Assembly (NCBI GenBank): GCA_023411815.1
Contig: JAEYOJ010000077.1
Coordinates: 1-14,190 of the forward strand
Direction: 5' to 3'
DNA: 14,190 bases
Source: Pseudomonadota bacterium
GTDB lineage: Bacteria; Desulfobacterota; Desulfovibrionia; Desulfovibrionales; Desulfovibrionaceae
Shown: positions 1-6,316 of the stretch, piece by piece
Position numbering within the stretch: position 1 is the first letter of the stretch
Layout: every line of letters starts with the position of its first letter
Notes under the pieces: model-generated
Database searches by the model: none
What the model was told of the DNA's origin: nothing
The model's input: only the letters and a program-made list of their open reading frames with translations
Program-made: the position numbers and the translations under genes

Positions 1-112
1 CCACGACCCACAGGTCCGTCTCCTCCACCACGACCTGGAAGCGCGCCTCGCCCTGGACCGGGGCGGGCTCCATGCGATAGGCGCGGCGCGGGTCGCGGAA
101 GGTCTTGCCCAT
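1..112 (-). CDS. UPF0280-like protein, N-terminal fragment (cut by window edge)
   Basis: An open frame starts at an ATG (112-110), five bases after the thyX stop, and runs off the window after 37 codons. The visible residues begin MGKTFRDPRRAYR and end in an acidic segment, FQVVVEETDLWVV. A short Arg-rich start leading into an 'F.V.V.ETDL.V' strand fits my memory of the N-terminus of UPF0280 (ApbE-like) proteins, whose function is not established. There is no good ribosome binding site in front of the ATG. Together with the 5-base gap, this suggests translation coupled to thyX in a two-gene unit. A second in-frame ATG occurs at codon 14. Only the reading frame and operon-like spacing are seen directly; the family call rests on a short fragment. 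Confidence 0.45.
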   Translation of the reverse strand, partial: MGKTFRDPRRAYRMEPAPVQGEARFQVVVEETDLWVV

Positions 113-117
113 GGGCG

Positions 118-783
118 TCAGGAGGCCAGGATGGCCCGGAACTTGGCGATGTCGTCCTGGAAGCGTTCGTAGAGGTCCGCGAAGAGCACGGGCAGCCGCT
201 CGTGGAACTCGCCCAGCAGCGGCAGCATGACCTCGCGGATCTGGGGATGGGCCGGCGTGTCGCAGCGCAGCCGGAAGACGTGCCGCCATTCGCGCATGTT
301 GGCGGTCATGACGATCTCGGTCTTGAGGCTGTTGGGCAGCACGCTGCGCGCCTCCTGGGGCTTGGCCCCGGCCTGGATGAGTCCCAGGTAGGCCCGCTCG
401 GCCGCCTCCATGGCCGAAAGCCATGCGGAGTACTCGGGCGAGCCCTCCCTCCAGAAACAGGGTCGAATGACCGTGATCTCGCTGCCGAAGCGGTCTTTGG
501 CGTAGTTGGCGTAGCGCGTGGACTCCTGGCTGTAGGAGGCCAGGCGGTGGCGCACCATCTCGTGGGTAACGCCCCGATCGCACACGAAGCGCACCGTGGC
601 CGAGGCGTGCTCGATGACGCTCTCGTGGCCCGAGGAGACGATGCGCGCGATGAACGGCTCGGCCGTCTCGGACGTCATCTTGTTCTCGGACTTGTAGCAG
701 GTGCGGCCCGCGAGTTCGAGGATGCGCAGGGTTTCGCGGCTGGGCAGGCTGAGAATCTCGTAGGACGGCTTGATGATGCGCAT
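118..783 (-). CDS. thyX: Flavin-dependent thymidylate synthase ThyX
   Basis: ThyX makes dTMP from dUMP in the cytoplasm, using methylene-tetrahydrofolate as carbon donor and FAD/NADPH for reduction. It replaces ThyA and does not consume tetrahydrofolate as reductant. The 221-residue product carries the ThyX signature RHR-X7-S at R78-H79-R80 and S88, within RHRLASYSQESTRY. An upstream conserved block, HESVIEHA (53-60), and the downstream AREARSVLP-like stretch (QEARSVLP, 143-150) and MREWRHVF (163-170) also fit. The ATG at 783 was chosen because MRIIKPSYEIL is a typical ThyX start and a GGAGG lies 10 bases upstream (794-798). A longer in-frame extension to 852 would translate the leader hairpin and is unlikely. 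The gene follows ruvB after 204 bases and is followed after 5 bases by a UPF0280-like gene. Confidence 0.95.
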   Translation of the reverse strand: MRIIKPSYEILSLPSRETLRILELAGRTCYKSENKMTSETAEPFIARIVSSGHESVIEHASATVRFVCDRGVTHEMVRHRLASYSQESTRYANYAKDRFGSEITVIRPCFWREGSPEYSAWLSAMEAAERAYLGLIQAGAKPQEARSVLPNSLKTEIVMTANMREWRHVFRLRCDTPAHPQIREVMLPLLGEFHERLPVLFADLYERFQDDIAKFRAILAS

Positions 784-793
784 GGTGTGTATG

Positions 794-798
794 CCTCC
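794..798 (-). promoter_or_regulatory. Ribosome binding site of thyX
   Basis: On the minus strand the sequence reads GGAGG ten bases before the ATG at 783. It fixes the thyX start. The same GGAGG is complementary to a CCTCC (minus strand, 812-808) at the base of the adjoining leader hairpin, so it could be sequestered in an alternative fold. Confidence 0.75.
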
Positions 799-807
799 GG
801 CGGCCAA

Positions 808-842
808 GGAGGGGAAACCCTTTGAAAAGGGTTCTCCCCTCC
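808..842. repeat. Strong hairpin in the thyX leader, probable dispersed intergenic element
   Basis: The arms at 808-823 and 826-842 pair over about 16 bases with a single bulged C at 834 and a very small loop. No U-run follows on either strand, so it is not a canonical intrinsic terminator. It may still stabilise or terminate the ruvB transcript. Its flanks (an A/T patch at 861-873 and a GCC-rich tail reaching the thyX ribosome binding site) resemble intergenic palindromes I recall from Desulfovibrio genomes, but I cannot verify copy number here. Confidence 0.6.
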
Positions 843-920
843 CTGGACCCACCCCTTCCTAAACTTTTTAATCTCGATGCTGGCTAGAGCAATCCGCGAA
901 CGAACTTCGCGGGTCCAGGG
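841..920. repeat. Nested inverted repeats between ruvB and thyX
   Basis: CCCTGGACCC at 841-850 is the exact reverse complement of GGGTCCAGGG at 911-920. Between them lies a second perfect 7-base hairpin, CCGCGAA (894-900) with TTCGCGG (906-912), which shares two bases with the outer right arm, so the two stems compete. A weaker 6-base pair CTGGAG/CTCCAG sits at 958-963 and 978-983, just past the ruvB stop. None has a terminator-type U-run. Confidence 0.55.
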
Positions 921-987
921 GTGCGCCTTATATGGATTGGCCCTGGTGGGGTGCGGTCTGGAGAGGAGCGACGCCCCCTCCAGTCAC

Positions 988-1956
988 CTAGCCCAAAGTC
1001 TTCAGATGCGCGTAGGCCTTGGCCGTGGCCACGCGACCACGCGACGTGCGCTTGAGAAAGCCGCACTGGATCAGGTACGGCTCGTAAATGTCCTCGATGG
1101 TGCGTACTTCCTCGGAGCAGGCCACGGCCAGGGTCTTCAGGCCCACTGGGCCGCCCTGATAGTGGTTGATGACCACCGAGAGGATCTTGCGGTCCATGTA
1201 GTCCAGGCCAAGGTCGTCCACGTCCATGCGATCCAGGGCCTGGGAGGCCAGTTCCTCGTCGATGACCTGCTTGCCCTGGAACACCGCGAAATCGCGCACC
1301 CGGCGCAGCAGGCGGTTGGCTATGCGCGGCGTGCCGCGCGAGCGACGGCCGATGGTCAGAGCGCCTTCGTCGCTCACGGACGTGCCCAGGATGGTCGCCG
1401 CGCGCCTGATGATGGTGGCCAGTTGCTCGGGCGAGTAGAACTCCAGGCGGAAGATGCAGCCGAAGCGGTCGCGCAGGGGCGAGGTTAGTAGGCCGATGCG
1501 CGTGGTCGCGCCGACAAGGGTGAACGGCTCCAGGTCGATCTTCACCGTGCGCGCGCCGGGCCCCTGGCCGATGATCAGGTCGATCTTGAAGTCCTCCATG
1601 GCCGGGTACAGGACTTCCTCCACGCTGGCCGGCATGCGGTGGATCTCGTCGATGAACAGGAGGTCGTGACGGCCCAGGTTGGTCAGAATGGCCGCCAGAT
1701 CGCCACTGCGCTCCAACACCGGACCGGAAGTGGACACGAGGTTCACGCCCATTTCCGAGGCCATGATTTGGGCCAGGGTGGTCTTGCCCAGGCCGGGGTT
1801 GCCATAGAACAGGGTATGGTCCATGGCGCGCCGGCCCTCGCGCGCCGCGGACAGAAACACGGACATATTGGCGCGCAGGTCGTCCTGGCCCACGAAGTCG
1901 TCGAGCGACCGGGGGCGAATTGTTTCCTCGGGCTGAATGGTCTGAAAACTGGACAT
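988..1956 (-). CDS. ruvB: Holliday junction branch-migration ATPase RuvB
   Basis: RuvB is the hexameric AAA+ motor that, with RuvA, drives branch migration of Holliday junctions during recombinational repair. The 322-residue product (E. coli, about 336) shows Walker A GNPGLGKTT (52-60, catalytic Lys 58), Walker B LLFIDEIH with D103-E104, the GATTR sensor-1 segment (149-153), and LRDRFG (161-166), which contains the arginine-finger region. The sensor-2 segment GTPRIANRLLRRVRDFA and a C-terminal winged helix follow. The P-loop has Asn where most RuvB proteins have Pro (GPPGLGKT). The ATG lies three bases after the ruvA stop with only a weak ribosome binding site, implying translational coupling. 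It is the last gene of the yebC-ruvCAB run. Confidence 0.97.
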   Translation of the reverse strand: MSSFQTIQPEETIRPRSLDDFVGQDDLRANMSVFLSAAREGRRAMDHTLFYGNPGLGKTTLAQIMASEMGVNLVSTSGPVLERSGDLAAILTNLGRHDLLFIDEIHRMPASVEEVLYPAMEDFKIDLIIGQGPGARTVKIDLEPFTLVGATTRIGLLTSPLRDRFGCIFRLEFYSPEQLATIIRRAATILGTSVSDEGALTIGRRSRGTPRIANRLLRRVRDFAVFQGKQVIDEELASQALDRMDVDDLGLDYMDRKILSVVINHYQGGPVGLKTLAVACSEEVRTIEDIYEPYLIQCGFLKRTSRGRVATAKAYAHLKTLG

Positions 1957-1959
1957 GTC

Positions 1960-2568
1960 TTAGGCGCGTGCCTTGGCTATGGCTTTCAAGGCCTCTCGCA
2001 GGAGCTGGGCAACATCCAGGTCCGGCTCGGCCTCGAAGATATTCTGCAAAACTGGTCTGGCCTCGTCCTCGCTGTACCCCAAATTGGTAAGGCCCGCCAG
2101 GGCATCCTGCAGCACGCTGTGTCCGGGCGCAACTTGTTTGCGACCCACGGCTGGAGCAGCGGCTGAGGCGAGCTTGTACTTGAGCTCCCAGAGGATCTGC
2201 TGTCCGGTCTTCTTGCCGATGCCCGAGACGCGGGTCAGCGCCGCGATGTCCTCGTGCAGCACGATCTGGCGCAGGTCGTCGGGATGGAACTGGGACAGGA
2301 TGGCCAACCCCTTCTTGGGGCCGAGGTTTGGAATGCTCAAGAGCACATGGAACAGCCGGCGCTCCTCGGAGGTCTCGAAGCCGTAGAGGTCCTGGCTGTC
2401 CTCGCGCACGACCAGCTCGGTGTGGAAGCCCACCTCCTGGCCTTCGGCGGGTAGCCTGGCCAATGCCGGCAAGGTCAGGCGCAATTCGTAGCCCACGCCG
2501 CCGGCGGTGAGCACGAGACAGGATTTCTCGGTCTGCTCCAGGAGTGTGCCGCGGATGTAACCTATCAT
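1960..2568 (-). CDS. ruvA: Holliday junction DNA-binding protein RuvA
   Basis: RuvA binds the four-way junction as a tetramer and loads RuvB. The 202-residue product has the standard three domains: an OB-fold opening MIGYIRGTLL with YGFET near 62-66, a helix-hairpin-helix domain, and a C-terminal RuvB-contacting domain (about 150-202) with LGYSEDEA (163-170). The second hairpin motif is canonical, VSGIGKKTGQQIL (114-126). The first, IPNLGPKKGLAIL (79-91), differs from the common SGVGPKTALAIL pattern but keeps the LGPK core. The gene starts seven bases after the ruvC stop and ends three bases before ruvB. The linker (about 135-150, Ala/Pro-rich) is typical of the flexible hinge before domain III. 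Confidence 0.96.
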   Translation of the reverse strand: MIGYIRGTLLEQTEKSCLVLTAGGVGYELRLTLPALARLPAEGQEVGFHTELVVREDSQDLYGFETSEERRLFHVLLSIPNLGPKKGLAILSQFHPDDLRQIVLHEDIAALTRVSGIGKKTGQQILWELKYKLASAAAPAVGRKQVAPGHSVLQDALAGLTNLGYSEDEARPVLQNIFEAEPDLDVAQLLREALKAIAKARA

Positions 2569-2575
2569 GTCGGGC

Positions 2576-3112
2576 CTACTGGGCGAGTCCGGCCTGCCGG
2601 GTCAGCCGGGTCAGGCGCCGCTGGTTGAGATGGCAGATGGCCACGGCCAGGGCGTCGGTGGCGTCCAGGCCCAGCTTGAGGTCGTCGAGCCGCGCGTTGA
2701 GCATGCGCCCGACCATGAAGGCCACTTGGCTTTTGTCCGCCCTGCCGCCGCCCACGAGGTTCTTCTTGACCAGGCTGGGCTCGTAGGAGCTGACGGGCAG
2801 ACCCAGGTGCGCGCAGGCCGCGATGGCCGCACCGCGAGCCTGGCCCAGCTTGAGGGCGGACATGACGTTCTGGGAGACGAACACGTTCTCCACCGCGGCC
2901 TCGGCGGGCCGGTGCTCCTGGATGAGCCCGGACAGCTCCGTGAAGATGCGGCCCAGCCGGACGCACAGGTCGGCCTTGGCGTCGGTGGCCACCACGCCGG
3001 CGGCAACCAGCGACAGCCTGCCCGAGGCCTCGCGCACCAAGCCCCAGCCCGTGCGTCTGGAACCGGGGTCCAGGCCGAGCACGACGATGCTTCCCGAGCC
3101 CGTTTCGTCCAT
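2576..3112 (-). CDS. ruvC: Crossover junction endodeoxyribonuclease RuvC
   Basis: RuvC is the dimeric RNase H-fold resolvase that cuts Holliday junctions held by RuvAB. In the 178-residue product the four acidic catalytic positions are visible: D15 in VLGLDPG, E75 in AAVENVF, and D150 and D153 in LDATDALAVAICH. QNVMSALKLGQARGA (81-95) and YEPSLVKKNLVGGGRADKSQV (110-130) match the conserved DNA-contacting regions. The ATG directly abuts the yebC stop codon (TAG-ATG, no gap), with GGAAGGA just upstream inside yebC as ribosome binding site. The gene order yebC-ruvC-ruvA-ruvB is widespread in bacteria and supports one transcript. Confidence 0.96.
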   Translation of the reverse strand: MDETGSGSIVVLGLDPGSRRTGWGLVREASGRLSLVAAGVVATDAKADLCVRLGRIFTELSGLIQEHRPAEAAVENVFVSQNVMSALKLGQARGAAIAACAHLGLPVSSYEPSLVKKNLVGGGRADKSQVAFMVGRMLNARLDDLKLGLDATDALAVAICHLNQRRLTRLTRQAGLAQ

Positions 3113-3859
3113 CTATCCTTCCAGTTCGGCCATCAGCTCGTCGGGGAAATCGGCGTTGGTGTAGACGTTCTGCACGTCGTCGTTCTCTTCCAGCAGCTCC
3201 GTGACCTTGAGCACCTTGCGGCCGGTTTCCACGTCGAGCGGAACCATGGTCGAAGGGATCATGGACAGTTCGGCGCTCTCGTACTTCAGGCCCACATTGT
3301 CGAAAGCCTGCTTGGCCGTGTAGAAATCCTCCACCGTGGTGCGCACCTCGTAATAATCGCCGTCGTCCACCACGTCCTCGACGCCGGCCTCCAGGCCGAC
3401 TTCCATGATCTTGTCCTCGCCGACGGACTTGGGGAAGACGAGCACACCCTTCTTGCTGAAGATCCAGCCCACGCTGCCCGACTCGCCGAGGGCGCCGCCG
3501 TTCCTGGACAGGATGTGGCGCATCTCGGCCACGGTGCGGTTCTTGTTGTCCGTGGCAGCCTCGATCATGATGGCCACGCCGCCCGGGCCGTAGCCCTCAT
3601 AGAGCATTTCGTCGATGACCTCGGCCTGCAGCTCGCCCGTGCCCTTCTTGATGGCGGTCTCGATCTTGTCCTTGGGCAGGTTCACCTCGCGCGCCTTGAG
3701 CAGCGCCGTGCGCAGGCGCGGGTTGCCCGTCACGTCTCCGCCGCCCAGCTTGGCCGCGAGCATGATCTCCTTGGCTACCCTGGTGAAGGCCTTGCCCTTT
3801 TTGGCGTCCTGAGCGCCCTTGCGAAGCCTGATGTTGGCCCATTTACTGTGTCCGGCCAT
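3113..3859 (-). CDS. yebC: YebC/PmpR/TACO1 family protein
   Basis: This is a 248-residue member of the YebC family, a three-domain protein long annotated as a transcriptional regulator (PmpR) and, for some members, tied to translation. The start MAGHSKWANIRLRKGAQDAKKGKAF is the family hallmark, followed by KLPKDKIE-like VNLPKDKIETAIKKGTG and the YEGYGPGGVA motif. The ATG at 3859 was chosen to give the MAGHSKW start; GGAGG (3870-3874) lies ten bases upstream. An ATG three codons earlier is only one base from that GGAGG and is less likely. It is 53 bases downstream of rlmE and abuts ruvC, so it is probably in the same transcript. Which molecular role applies here cannot be read from the sequence. 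Confidence 0.95.
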   Translation of the reverse strand: MAGHSKWANIRLRKGAQDAKKGKAFTRVAKEIMLAAKLGGGDVTGNPRLRTALLKAREVNLPKDKIETAIKKGTGELQAEVIDEMLYEGYGPGGVAIMIEAATDNKNRTVAEMRHILSRNGGALGESGSVGWIFSKKGVLVFPKSVGEDKIMEVGLEAGVEDVVDDGDYYEVRTTVEDFYTAKQAFDNVGLKYESAELSMIPSTMVPLDVETGRKVLKVTELLEENDDVQNVYTNADFPDELMAELEG

Positions 3860-3912
3860 ACACGCCATTCCTCCTCAAGAAAAAGTGGTTCCGTGGATAT
3901 GCTGATCGGGCT

Positions 3913-4527
3913 TTAATCCCGCGCCGGCTGTTCCGGCGCGCCCTTGAAGCCCAGTCCTATGTAGAATGTTTCCTTGCTCTCGCTGCGGCTGGATTGGGGC
4001 TTGAAGTTCTTCACCGTGGTGAAGCGTTCGCGCAGCATGGCCGCGAACTGCTTCACATCCGGTCCCTCGAATATCTTGGCCACGAAATTCCCGCCCCTGG
4101 CCAGGTGCTTGTCCGCGACCTCCAGGGCCCGCACGCACAGCTCGAAGGAAAAGGCCTGGTCGCGAAAAATGATGCCCGAGGTCTTGGGCGCCATGTCGCT
4201 CACGACCACGTCGAAGGGCGCAAGCTCCTCCAGGGCGGCCTGCACCTCGGCCGGCGGCTCGAATACGTCGCCTACCAGGAAGCGAGCGTTGGCCGGAAAA
4301 GCCGTGTCGGTCGACTGGAGGTCAACGCCGAGCACCTTGCCGCCCTGGCCCACGACCTTGGCCGCGAACAAAGTCCAGGAACCGGGCGCCGCGCCCAGGT
4401 CCAGCACCTTCTGCCCAGGGCGCAGGAGGCCGAAGCGCTTGTTGATTTCCTGGAGTTTATATACAGACCGGGCAGGATAGTTGTCCTTCTTGGCCTGTTT
4501 GAAGTAGTGATCTTGATACTTCTTCAT
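3913..4527 (-). CDS. rlmE: 23S rRNA (uridine-2'-O-)-methyltransferase RlmE (FtsJ/RrmJ)
   Basis: RlmE methylates the 2'-hydroxyl of the universally conserved uridine in the 23S A-loop (U2552 in E. coli) using S-adenosylmethionine. The 204-residue product shows the SAM-binding motif VLDLGAAPGSW (41-51) and the K-D-K-E catalytic set: K24 (SVYKLQEI), D111 (VVSDMAP), K151 (FVAKIFEG) and E186 (RSESKETFYI). Length is close to E. coli RlmE (209). The start ATG has no clear ribosome binding site. A plausible sigma-70-type promoter (4547-4575) lies just upstream, opposite the divergent glycosyltransferase gene. Its last codons contain a perfect 8-base hairpin (3920-3927 with 3933-3940). It is the first gene of the minus-strand block leading to yebC-ruvCAB. 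Confidence 0.93.
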   Translation of the reverse strand: MKKYQDHYFKQAKKDNYPARSVYKLQEINKRFGLLRPGQKVLDLGAAPGSWTLFAAKVVGQGGKVLGVDLQSTDTAFPANARFLVGDVFEPPAEVQAALEELAPFDVVVSDMAPKTSGIIFRDQAFSFELCVRALEVADKHLARGGNFVAKIFEGPDVKQFAAMLRERFTTVKNFKPQSSRSESKETFYIGLGFKGAPEQPARD

Positions 4528-4546
4528 GGGCGCTGCTGAAGCGTAG

Positions 4547-4575
4547 ATGTTACATTAAAGAACCGTCGGAGCCAA
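4547..4575 (-). promoter_or_regulatory. Possible sigma-70-type promoter for the rlmE-yebC-ruvCAB block
   Basis: On the minus strand TTGGCT (4575-4570) is separated by 17 bases from TAACAT (4552-4547). Each hexamer matches the consensus at four of six positions, and the site lies 20-48 bases before the rlmE start in an A/T-richer patch. This is a consensus match only. Confidence 0.35.
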
Positions 4576-4587
4576 TCGCAATCATTC

Positions 4588-6123
4588 ATGAGCAATCGGC
4601 CGAAACGCATACGCATCGTCAGCGAGCTTGGCAAGCCCCAGACCCTGGCTGACGGCGACGAACAGTTCGTCAGCTTCGGCCGGGGCTCCCGCCTGGTCAT
4701 CCTGGGGCTCGGCCCGGACCCTGCAGCCATCGTGCCCCTGCTGCCAAGCGAAGACGTCTCCTATATCGAGGCCCCTGCCTTCGAGGACCAGATGCCGTCG
4801 AGCTGGTCCCGGACCCTGCCCCGCTCCTGGGTGCGCATCGACAACGACGACCTGGACCCGGACACGGTCCGCGCCAGCCGTTTCGTTCAGTACCGGCCAG
4901 CCTTGCGCCTTTTTCCGGGATTCTGGGGTCCGATCCTGGCCCGCATCCAATGGCTGCTCCTGTCCGGGCGAGCTCCGGAAGCCCGGACGAGCGGGGATGT
5001 CTGGATACCCGCAAAGCCCGACGGCCTGCTCGTGCCCGAGATCAAGAACGCCCTGGAGGCCTGCGGACGGCGCGTGAACCTGTTGCCGCCCGACACGTTG
5101 TCGCGGTCGCTGCCTGGGATCCTGGGGCGCTCCAGGCCTGCCCTGTTCTTGAGCGTCAACTTCGCCGGCCTGGACCCGCTGGGCGAAACCTTCCACCTTC
5201 TGCGGGCGGCAGGAACCGAGGTCGCAGTGTGGTGCGTGGACAATCCCTTCCACCTGCTCTCGGGAATCAAGGCCGGCTGGTGGCGCAAGGCCGCCCTGCT
5301 GGTCACGGACGACTCGTTCCTGCCCCTGCTGCGAGAGCATGGCGCGCAACGCCTGCTGCACCTGCCTCTGGCCGCCTGGCCCGAGCATTTCGGCGCAGGG
5401 GCGGGTGGCCCGGACCTGGACGTTTCCGGCAGGCTCGTGTTTGTGGGGCGCAGCCAGTTCCCCAAAAAGCAGAGCTTCTTCGCCGGGCTCGACCTGCCCG
5501 ACATGGCCTGGCACGAGGCCCTGCACATGCTGGAAATCGGAGAACGGCCCGACTTTCTCTGGTGGAGGCACAGGCTCGGCGTCCGGGAGCTTTGGCCCGC
5601 CAATGCCGTGCGCCGGGCCGGCCTGGGGGCGGACGAATGCTCGCGCGAACTGCGCGGCCGCTGCCTGCGCACCGCGGCGCGCGACGTGCCGTTGACCGTG
5701 TTCGGCGACATGGTCTGGCGCGAGGCCGCACCCGAAGCCACTGACCTGCGGCCCGAGGTGGACTACTACGGCCCCTTGCGCCACATCTACGCCCAGGCCG
5801 AAGCCTGCCTGAACGTCACCAGCCTGCTTCTGCCCTCCGGCCTCAACCAGCGCCACTTCGACGTGTGGGCCGCGGGCGGCCTGCTCATCACCGATACCAC
5901 GCCGGGGCTCAAGCTGTTCCCCGAGGATCTCTGCCGCGAGACACGCTTCCGCTGGCCCGAGGAGATCGGTCCGATCTTCCGCAGGCTCGCGGACGACGCC
6001 GCGCTCTCCACGGACTTGCGCCGCGCCTGGCTCAAGCTGATCCAGGAGGAGCACACCTATCACCGCAGGATGGAGAGGCTGCTCAACTGGCTGGAGCTGA
6101 AAACACCCGCCGAGCGGGATTGA
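4588..6123 (+). CDS. CgeB-type glycosyltransferase (GT-B fold, family 1-like)
   Basis: The 511-residue product resembles bacterial CgeB/YkvP-type glycosyltransferases that add a sugar from a nucleotide donor; acceptor and sugar are unknown. The clearest evidence is the C-terminal block LNQRHFDVWAAGGLLITD (419-436) followed by PGLKLFP (439-445), the CgeB counterpart of the donor-binding E-X7-E region. YYGPLRHIYAQAEACLNVT (393-411) precedes it, as expected of GT-B enzymes. FVGRSQ (285-290) begins the second Rossmann-like half, and WCVDNPF (215-221) sits at the end of the first. No signal peptide or membrane segment is evident. It is divergent from rlmE and followed by a tRNA gene, so it is probably monocistronic. 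The nearest ribosome binding site candidate is a GGAG 16 bases before the ATG, which is far. In Desulfovibrio such enzymes sometimes accompany flagellin or surface-glycan genes, but none is visible here. Confidence 0.75.
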   Translation: MSNRPKRIRIVSELGKPQTLADGDEQFVSFGRGSRLVILGLGPDPAAIVPLLPSEDVSYIEAPAFEDQMPSSWSRTLPRSWVRIDNDDLDPDTVRASRFVQYRPALRLFPGFWGPILARIQWLLLSGRAPEARTSGDVWIPAKPDGLLVPEIKNALEACGRRVNLLPPDTLSRSLPGILGRSRPALFLSVNFAGLDPLGETFHLLRAAGTEVAVWCVDNPFHLLSGIKAGWWRKAALLVTDDSFLPLLREHGAQRLLHLPLAAWPEHFGAGAGGPDLDVSGRLVFVGRSQFPKKQSFFAGLDLPDMAWHEALHMLEIGERPDFLWWRHRLGVRELWPANAVRRAGLGADECSRELRGRCLRTAARDVPLTVFGDMVWREAAPEATDLRPEVDYYGPLRHIYAQAEACLNVTSLLLPSGLNQRHFDVWAAGGLLITDTTPGLKLFPEDLCRETRFRWPEEIGPIFRRLADDAALSTDLRRAWLKLIQEEHTYHRRMERLLNWLELKTPAERD

Positions 6124-6146
6124 CTGCAAGGGTATTGACCTTGCAG
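6124..6146 (+). terminator. Hairpin immediately after the glycosyltransferase stop
   Basis: CTGCAAGG (6124-6131) pairs perfectly with CCTTGCAG (6139-6146) around a 7-base loop, beginning on the base after the TGA. No U-run follows, so this is an atypical terminator or mRNA 3'-end stabiliser. Its loop and right arm overlap the candidate -35 element of the tRNA promoter. Confidence 0.4.
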
Positions 6147-6163
6147 GGCAACACGGGTAAAAA
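6135..6163 (+). promoter_or_regulatory. Probable promoter of the tRNA-Ala gene
   Basis: TTGACC (6135-6140), a 17-base spacer and TAAAAA (6158-6163) lie 18 bases before the mature tRNA start. The -35 matches TTGACA at five of six positions and the -10 matches at four. Spacing and position suit a tRNA promoter. Confidence 0.55.
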
Positions 6164-6181
6164 CCCAATCTCTTGTCGATA

Positions 6182-6257
6182 GGGGACGTAGCTCAACTGG
6201 GAGAGCGCAGCGTTCGCAACGCTGAGGTCGGGAGTTCGATCCTCCTCGTCTCCACCA
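6182..6257 (+). tRNA. tRNA-Ala (anticodon CGC)
   Basis: The 76-base cloverleaf folds cleanly. The acceptor stem GGGGACG pairs with CGTCTCC, the D arm is GCTC...GAGC, the anticodon stem is CAGCG/CGCTG with loop TTCGCAA, and the T arm is GGGAG-TTCGATC-CTCCT. The anticodon CGC reads the alanine codon GCG. The G3-U70 wobble, the identity determinant for alanyl-tRNA synthetase, is present. The discriminator is A and the CCA end is encoded. It has its own promoter upstream and an intrinsic terminator ten bases downstream, so it appears to be a single-tRNA transcription unit. I found no duplicated 3' end downstream that would mark an integrated element. Confidence 0.97.
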
Positions 6258-6266
6258 AGGAAATCC

Positions 6267-6296
6267 AAGGCCTGGGCTGTAAAACCCGGGCCTTTT
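6267..6296 (+). terminator. Intrinsic terminator of the tRNA-Ala gene
   Basis: AAGGCCTGGG (6267-6276) pairs with CCCGGGCCTT (6285-6294) over ten positions with one G-U pair and an 8-base loop, followed by TTTTC. It separates the tRNA from the convergent umuC gene and is less convincing for transcripts arriving on the minus strand. Confidence 0.85.
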
Positions 6297-6316
6297 CTCA
6301 TGTGGCCTCCCGCCAC

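Noticed and set aside
784..852. Longer ThyX start adding 23 residues
   Set aside because: It would translate through the leader hairpin, has no ribosome binding site, and ThyX proteins normally begin close to the MRIIKPSYEIL segment.
2567..3916. A 449-codon open frame on the plus strand opposite ruvC and yebC
   Set aside because: It is antisense to two genes with clear catalytic or family motifs; its His/Gly/Leu-rich composition is that of a shadow frame in GC-rich DNA.
4582..6168. A 528-codon open frame on the minus strand opposite the glycosyltransferase
   Set aside because: Gln/Gly/Pro-rich shadow frame with no motifs; the plus frame carries the conserved CgeB block and ends in front of the tRNA.
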